From: CAZBPZ01 sp964493955
Lineage (GTDB): Bacteria > Chloroflexota > Dehalococcoidia > Dehalococcoidales > Fen-1064
Assembly (NCBI GenBank): GCA_964493955.1
Contig: CAZBPZ010000033.1
Location: forward strand, 1-17,934
Length of the DNA: 17,934 nucleotides
Reading direction: 5' to 3'
Position 1 is the stretch's first letter; each line of letters begins with the position of its first letter. A program made the translations under genes and the position numbers. Positions 14,400 to 17,934 of the stretch are shown piece after piece. Below the pieces are notes generated by a model. The model was not told the DNA's origin. It worked only from the letters and a program-made list of their open reading frames with translations, and made no database searches.

Positions 14400-14442
14400 C
14401 GAGACTTATGTCACATACACCGGCCTTTACGGGCACTAGAAT
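14400..14442 (+). promoter_or_regulatory. Zinc-ribbon gene promoter with CRP-like operator
   Basis: CGAGACTTATGTCACA at 14400-14415 shares GAGAC-N5-TCACATACA with the ferredoxin promoter. TAGAAT at 14437-14442 (5 of 6 matches) lies 21 bases downstream. The left half-site is degenerate relative to TGTGA. Confidence 0.55.
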
Positions 14443-14498
14443 TGCACTTGCCAGTGCGGACGCAACGGAGCTGCGCCTGGTGGAAGGGGGTGCGGAGG

Positions 14499-14672
14499 AT
14501 GGTCAAATGGAAGCTCAAGGGCTGCCCCCGCTGCGGGGGAGACGTGTACATAGACAGAGACATGGACGGCTGGTACGAGCAGTGCCTGCTCTGTGCCCAC
14601 CGCCGCGAGCTAAAAGAGCTCAACCCGCAGCGCAACCCGGTTACAATTGGCGCTTTTGACGACGAAGACTAG
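14499..14672 (+). CDS. Small zinc-ribbon protein (CPRCGG...CLLC)
   Basis: 57 residues. CPRCGG near the N-terminus and CLLC about 18 residues later give two CxxC pairs around GDVYIDRDMDGWYEQ, a compact zinc ribbon. The tail ends in acidic FDDED. I recall similar short proteins in related bacteria, but I cannot name a function. ATG 14499 is chosen because a longer frame from TTG 14442 would begin inside the predicted -10 box; the ribosome binding site is probably GGAAGG about 11 bases upstream, since GGAGG directly abuts the ATG. Its promoter matches those of hsp20 and ferredoxin, suggesting membership of the same small regulon. Confidence 0.75.
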   Translation: MVKWKLKGCPRCGGDVYIDRDMDGWYEQCLLCAHRRELKELNPQRNPVTIGAFDDED

Positions 14673-14723
14673 CCACCGGCAGGGGCCTGTCTGACCCCTC
14701 GCCGGCCGGCGGCCCGCTACGAC

Positions 14724-14740
14724 CTCTGCCCCGGGCAGAG
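14724..14740. repeat. Perfect hairpin ahead of the main terminator
   Basis: CTCTGCCC (14724-14731), one loop base, GGGCAGAG (14733-14740). It precedes the main terminator by about 30 bases and is not itself followed by a T tract. Confidence 0.45.
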
Positions 14741-14771
14741 TAGGCCGGGGCTAATTTTGCCACTACCCGGT

Positions 14772-14807
14772 GGCGGCACCACCCACAGGGTGGTGCCGCC
14801 TGCTTTT
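14772..14807 (+). terminator. Strong rho-independent terminator
   Basis: GGCGGCACCACCC (14772-14784), loop ACA, GGGTGGTGCCGCC (14788-14800): thirteen perfect pairs, then TGCTTTT. It separates the zinc-ribbon gene from the CoA-metabolism operon. Confidence 0.9.
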
Positions 14808-14828
14808 CCGAACCACCCCGGTGTGTCC

Positions 14829-14858
14829 TTGACACCCCGCCGTACCCGTGCCAATATT
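14829..14858 (+). promoter_or_regulatory. Promoter of the CoA-metabolism operon
   Basis: Perfect -35 TTGACA at 14829-14834, an 18-base spacer and AATATT at 14853-14858 (4 of 6). It lies between the terminator and the enoyl-CoA hydratase start. Confidence 0.5.
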
Positions 14859-14960
14859 CTGCCACGGCGTCCACCGCCCCCGGCAGGTGAGCACCGCCGG
14901 CAACCAGGTGGCGCACCTGCCCCGGGGCATTCCAGACCCGAAGCAAGGAGGGGGTAATCC

Positions 14961-15780
14961 ATGGCAGAAGAGCCAAAGTACTTCAAGGTAGAAAGGGACG
15001 GAGCGGTCATCATCTGGTGGTTCTACAACCCGCCCCGGAACCTGTGGGATGCCAGCACGGGCCCGGAGTTCCAGCGCCTGGTTGAGGAGTTTTACCGGGA
15101 CCCGGGACTGCGCGTCGGCATCTTTACCAGCGCCATGCCGGATGTCTTCATCCAGCACTACGATGTCTCGCTGCTGGTGCAGCACGGAGAGCAGCTGAAG
15201 AAGGAAAAGCCAGCCGCACCCCCGCCACGGCGAGTCGGCTTCCGACGTGACTCCAAGCCCATTATCGCCGCTATCAATGCCAACCTGGCCGGCGGCGGAC
15301 TGGAGCTGGCGATGAGCTTTGACTTCCGCTTCATGGCACGGGGGGCCTCGGCCTCGCAGGGCGAGGTACGTGGGCATCCTGCCGGGCGGCGGCGGCACGC
15401 AGCGCATGACACGCCTGGTCGGGCTGGGGCGGGCACTGGAACTGATGCTGACGGGGCGGCGTGTCTTCGCCGACGAAGCCGAACGGATTGGGCTTATCAC
15501 CCGCGCCTGTGACCCGGACCGCCTCATGCCCGAGGCCCGCGAGTTTGCCCGGGCACTGGCTGCCCGGCCACCACTGGCCGTCAGGCACATCCGGCGCTGT
15601 ATCTACGAGGGGCTGGACATGCCCATTGACGACGGCCTGGCCATGGAATCGGAGCTGATGGCCGAGCTCCTCCAGAGCGACGAGGCACTGGAGCGGATGC
15701 GGGCCTACGTGGCCACCGGCCAGACGGCACGTCCACCCCAGGCCAACCAGCCCAGTGACCACGGCAGGAGGCAGTTATAA
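14961..15780 (+). pseudogene. Enoyl-CoA hydratase/isomerase (crotonase family), split by a frameshift near 15366
   Basis: Crotonase-fold enzyme acting on enoyl-CoA or related thioesters. Frame 1 from ATG 14961 (AAGGAGG just upstream) covers residues 1-135: AAINANLAGGGLELAMSFDFRFMA with the oxyanion GGG, and SQGE whose Glu matches catalytic Glu144 of rat hydratase. The protein continues in another frame from 15367: YVGILPGGGGTQRMTRLVGLGRALELMLTGRRVFADEA, whose ALELML holds the second catalytic Glu (Glu164 in rat), on to the stop at 15780. The junction reads GAGGTAC. Restoring the family pattern E-V-x-L/V-G would need two more bases; one base fewer also restores the frame. Total length (about 273 residues) is normal once joined, and both halves look intact, so a sequencing error or very recent mutation is likely. 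The stop touches the next start. Confidence 0.85.
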
Positions 15781-16692
15781 ATGTCCCTGGAGAAGGTAGC
15801 CAAGGTCTGCATTGTCGGGGCGGGGACGATGGGTACCCGCATCGGCCTGATGTGCGCCGCCCGCGGCGGCTACAACGTTGCCATCTATGACATCTCGGAA
15901 GAGGCCATCCGGCAGGCACCGGAAAGGCAAAAACAGGCCGGCCAGATGGCCATCCTGGCGGGCACGCTGACAGAGGCCGAACTCGAAGCCGGGCTGGCCC
16001 GCACCACCTACACCACCAGCGCAGCCGAGGCCGCCGCCGGCGCCGACATCCTCAGCGAATCGGTGGCGGAGGTCGTGGCCGTGAAGCGGGAGGTGCACGC
16101 TGCCTTTGACCGGCTGCTGCCACCGCACGCCGTGATGACCACCAATACCTCCAGCCTGCTCGTGTCCGATATTGAGGACGCCGTCAGCCGCCGCGACAGG
16201 TTTGCCGCCCTCCACTTCCACGGCGGGCTGGGTGGCTCGCTGGTGGACATCATGCGTGGCCCCATGACCTCGGACGAGACGGTGGCCTTCCTCAAGCGCT
16301 TCGCCCGCAGCATCGGCGAGGTGCCCATCGTGATGAAGAAGGAAAAGGGCGGCTATCTCTACAACACCCTGCTGGGCGCCCTGCTGCGCGCTGCCCTGGG
16401 GCTGGTCACCGGGGGTTACGCCGACCCGGAGGACGTCGACCGTGCCTGGATGCTGGTAACGAAGCAACCGGCCGGCCCCTTTGGCTGGATGGACTTCATT
16501 GGCCTCAACATCATCCATGATGCCATGGCCAACTTCACCACGGCCGAGCCGGAGGTCACCCCCGAGCAGATAGTCGATTTCCTGCGCCCCTTCATCGAGC
16601 GGGGCGACCTCGGTGCCAAGACCGGCCGGGGCTTCTACACGCACCCGGAGCCGGCCTTCATGAGACCGGACTTCCTGAAAGGCGAGGAGTAG
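15781..16692 (+). CDS. 3-hydroxyacyl-CoA dehydrogenase family protein (divergent catalytic motif)
   Basis: 303 residues. NAD-binding Rossmann domain with VGAGTMGTRIG (residues 13-23) and the acidic IYDISEEA at the second strand; NTSSLL and GADILSESVAE are typical. The C-terminal dimerisation domain ends GDLGAKTGRGFYTH, the family signature G-x-K-(T/S)-G-x-G-F-Y. The catalytic segment reads ALHFHGGLGGSLVDIM, where most members have LHFFNP...LVE(V/I): the His is kept but FNP is HGG and the partner Glu is Asp. It may act on an unusual hydroxyacyl-CoA. GGAGG lies ten bases before the ATG, which directly follows the hydratase stop, so the two are coupled. Predicted role: NAD-dependent oxidation of a 3-hydroxyacyl-CoA made by the hydratase. 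Confidence 0.9.
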   Translation: MSLEKVAKVCIVGAGTMGTRIGLMCAARGGYNVAIYDISEEAIRQAPERQKQAGQMAILAGTLTEAELEAGLARTTYTTSAAEAAAGADILSESVAEVVAVKREVHAAFDRLLPPHAVMTTNTSSLLVSDIEDAVSRRDRFAALHFHGGLGGSLVDIMRGPMTSDETVAFLKRFARSIGEVPIVMKKEKGGYLYNTLLGALLRAALGLVTGGYADPEDVDRAWMLVTKQPAGPFGWMDFIGLNIIHDAMANFTTAEPEVTPEQIVDFLRPFIERGDLGAKTGRGFYTHPEPAFMRPDFLKGEE

Positions 16693-16698
16693 CAACAC

Positions 16699-17202
16699 AT
16701 GGCAGTGAAAGTATCTCCCCTGGTACACATTGAGATTGTGGTAAGGGACGCCGAGGCGGCCGCCGCCTTCCTGAAGCGTGTCTTCGGGGCCGAAAAGACC
16801 CAGCTCGGCTTCGCCAGCATGCTGGACAGCCCGGCCGTCCACGTGGTCCACGTGGAGCTGGGTGGAGTGGTGCTCCAGTTCATCGAGCCGCGCCTGGAGG
16901 GCACCATCTTCTGGGACTTCCTCCAGGAGAAGGGGCCGGGCGTACACAACCTGACCTTCACCGTGGCAAACATGGACGAGGCAATCGCCGCCCTGGAGAA
17001 GGAAGGGGCCCGGGTACTGCTCAAGTTCCCGCTGGACTGGGCAAAGATGCAGTCACTCCTGCCTGAGGGCGTGACCCTGCCCCCCAACCCCGCCCCCGTC
17101 CACATGGTTGACACGCTGGAGCAGGTCGGCTTCCGCCTGGAGCTGGGCGAGAGCCCGGCAGGCGCTGATGCCACCCTGCGCGACTTCAAGGACATCAGGT
17201 AG
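16699..17202 (+). CDS. VOC-superfamily (glyoxalase / methylmalonyl-CoA epimerase-like) protein
   Basis: 167 residues with two beta-alpha-beta-beta-beta halves. The first starts PLVHIEIVVRDAEAAAAFLKRVFGAEK with His10 as likely metal ligand. The second starts GVHNLTFTVANMDEAIAALEKEGARVL with another His, and VHMVDTLEQVGFRLELGE closes the fold with a Glu ligand. This is the arrangement of single-metal VOC enzymes such as epimerases, lyases and dioxygenases. The CoA-metabolism neighbourhood makes an epimerase or isomerase on a CoA thioester plausible, but the substrate cannot be read from sequence. It starts six bases after the dehydrogenase stop with the GGCGAGGAG of that gene's end as ribosome binding site, so it belongs to the same operon. 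Confidence 0.85.
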   Translation: MAVKVSPLVHIEIVVRDAEAAAAFLKRVFGAEKTQLGFASMLDSPAVHVVHVELGGVVLQFIEPRLEGTIFWDFLQEKGPGVHNLTFTVANMDEAIAALEKEGARVLLKFPLDWAKMQSLLPEGVTLPPNPAPVHMVDTLEQVGFRLELGESPAGADATLRDFKDIR

Positions 17203-17240
17203 AGCGGGGAAAGCCCCGGGGAAAGGTTTGCCAAGCACCG

Positions 17241-17272
17241 TGGCGGCTGGCATCCCTAGCACCACCTATCAT
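17241..17272 (+). repeat. 32-base direct repeat, copy 1
   Basis: Matches 17313-17344 at 31 of 32 positions (A/G difference in ACCACC versus ACCGCC). It lies in the 180-base spacer between the VOC gene and the oxidoreductase. Confidence 0.9.
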
Positions 17273-17312
17273 GCTGGCCTTGTGGATTATGCGGTGGTCA
17301 CCGGCCTGGCGA

Positions 17313-17344
17313 TGGCGGCTGGCATCCCTAGCACCGCCTATCAT
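17313..17344 (+). repeat. 32-base direct repeat, copy 2
   Basis: Second copy, 72 bases downstream of the first and about 40 bases before the oxidoreductase start. The period is a multiple of three, and one frame reads AAGIPST-(T/A)-YH in both copies, but no gene in that frame is recognisable. Confidence 0.9.
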
Positions 17345-17382
17345 AGCGCCGGTAAGACCGGGGCCAACCGGGAAGGAATCGT

Positions 17383-17934
17383 ATGGACTTTCCCCTGCTC
17401 TTCAGCCTGATAAAAATCGGGCCTGTCACTTTGCCCAACCGCATCGTGGTGCCGGGCCACTACCCCGCCATGCGCGACCCTGATACCCTGCCCGGCGACC
17501 GGCTGGGCACCTGCTGGGAATCAAGGGCCCGGGGCAGGGTGGGCCCCATCTGCACCGGGGTGTGGGGTGTCCACCCCAGCACGCTGATGGCACCCAGCCG
17601 CATGCCGCAGGCCCGGGAAAAGCTCAGGCGTGCCGCCGATACCATCAAGAAGCACGGCACGCGCTTCTTCGTGCAGCTCTGGCACGGTGTCAGCCTGACA
17701 CCCCACCGGCGGCTGGTGAGCATCGGGGGCAGCCCTGCCCACCTCGCCAACACGCTCACCGATAAGCCGCACGATATAACCGGCCTTGACACGGTGGTGG
17801 TATCATTTGGCGGGGTCGAGGACAATGAGCTATACTACGCCCTCAAGCAGGCCGGCTGGCAGGTACACGCTGCGGGTGACTGCCGCGGCGCCCGCAAGAT
17901 ACTCTGGGCCGTCAACGACGGTGCTACCGTCGGT
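17383..17934 (+). CDS. Old yellow enzyme / 2,4-dienoyl-CoA reductase-like oxidoreductase, internally deleted, runs off the right edge
   Basis: 184 codons to the window end without a stop. Residues 1-105 match the start of the FMN-binding TIM barrel of two-domain OYE proteins: LFSLIKIGPVTLPNRIVVPGH, the ARG-x-VG-x-I-x-TG strand, and KKHGTRFFVQLWHG. From about residue 120 the sequence matches instead the extreme C-terminus of the same family: LTDKPHDITGLDTVVVSFGG, NELYYALKQAG, VHAAGDCRGARKILWAVNDGATVG, the end of the FAD/NAD-binding domain. A full protein is about 640-680 residues, so roughly 400-450 appear to be missing in frame, including the rest of the barrel and the 4Fe-4S cysteines. GGAAGGA five bases before ATG 17383 is a good ribosome binding site. 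As it stands it could not be a working flavoenzyme. Natural deletion and assembly collapse are both possible. Confidence 0.8.
   Translation, partial: MDFPLLFSLIKIGPVTLPNRIVVPGHYPAMRDPDTLPGDRLGTCWESRARGRVGPICTGVWGVHPSTLMAPSRMPQAREKLRRAADTIKKHGTRFFVQLWHGVSLTPHRRLVSIGGSPAHLANTLTDKPHDITGLDTVVVSFGGVEDNELYYALKQAGWQVHAAGDCRGARKILWAVNDGATVG

Noticed and set aside
15775..16947. 390-codon open frame on the minus strand
   Set aside because: Antisense to the dehydrogenase and VOC genes; rich in His, Gly and Ala with no recognisable domain, as expected from GC-rich codon bias on the opposite strand.
17241..17344. CRISPR array
   Set aside because: Only two copies with a single 40-base interval; no further units, leader or cas genes. 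A simple direct repeat fits better.

Overview
This window looks like a chromosomal segment from a GC-rich bacterium, probably Chloroflexota and possibly Dehalococcoidia. The lineage call is tentative. It rests on the general gene style: a small CPRCGG zinc-ribbon protein, a histidine kinase with a multi-TM sensor, and scattered CoA-metabolism genes. No marker gene is present. The 10-N run at 235-244 shows it is draft or metagenome assembly. The left ~600 bases are visibly AT-rich and carry a tyrosine recombinase on the minus strand. This abuts the 3' half of a tRNA-Arg(TCT) at 605-649, so the window starts inside an integrated element and crosses its attachment site into host DNA.

Host layout from left to right: a DUF456 membrane protein (715-1194); a gene-free stretch with four consecutive hairpins (1195-1616); a minus-strand pair of patatin-like lipase and small zinc-ribbon protein; a LOG-family protein; a convergent beta-CASP metallo-beta-lactamase RNase; and a 424-base leader region with a promoter and two mutually exclusive hairpins.

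The most unusual part is the tightly packed operon at 5499-11200. It encodes (i) a response-regulator receiver domain fused to a ThiF/E1-like adenylating domain with no DNA-binding domain, (ii) a GH3-like acyl-adenylating/amide-forming enzyme, (iii) a membrane histidine kinase with GAF, HisKA and HATPase domains, and (iv) an OmpR-type response regulator. An MFS transporter follows from its own promoter. I infer a two-component-controlled adenylation/conjugation system. Its product is unknown.

At 12679-14672 a Crp/Fnr-family regulator sits among three genes (Hsp20, a 2[4Fe-4S] ferredoxin, a small zinc-ribbon protein). Each has the same promoter design: a CRP-like palindrome with 21-22 bases to a TAGA(A/C)T -10 box. 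The regulator has the CRP-type recognition-helix residues that fit this operator, so this looks like a compact local stress/redox regulon.

The right end (14961-17934) is a CoA-metabolism operon behind a strong terminator and a TTGACA promoter: an enoyl-CoA hydratase split by a frameshift, a divergent 3-hydroxyacyl-CoA dehydrogenase, a VOC-family protein, a spacer with two 32-base direct repeats, and an old-yellow-enzyme-type oxidoreductase. In the last gene, N-terminal barrel sequence runs directly into C-terminal NAD-domain sequence, as if roughly 400-450 residues were missing.
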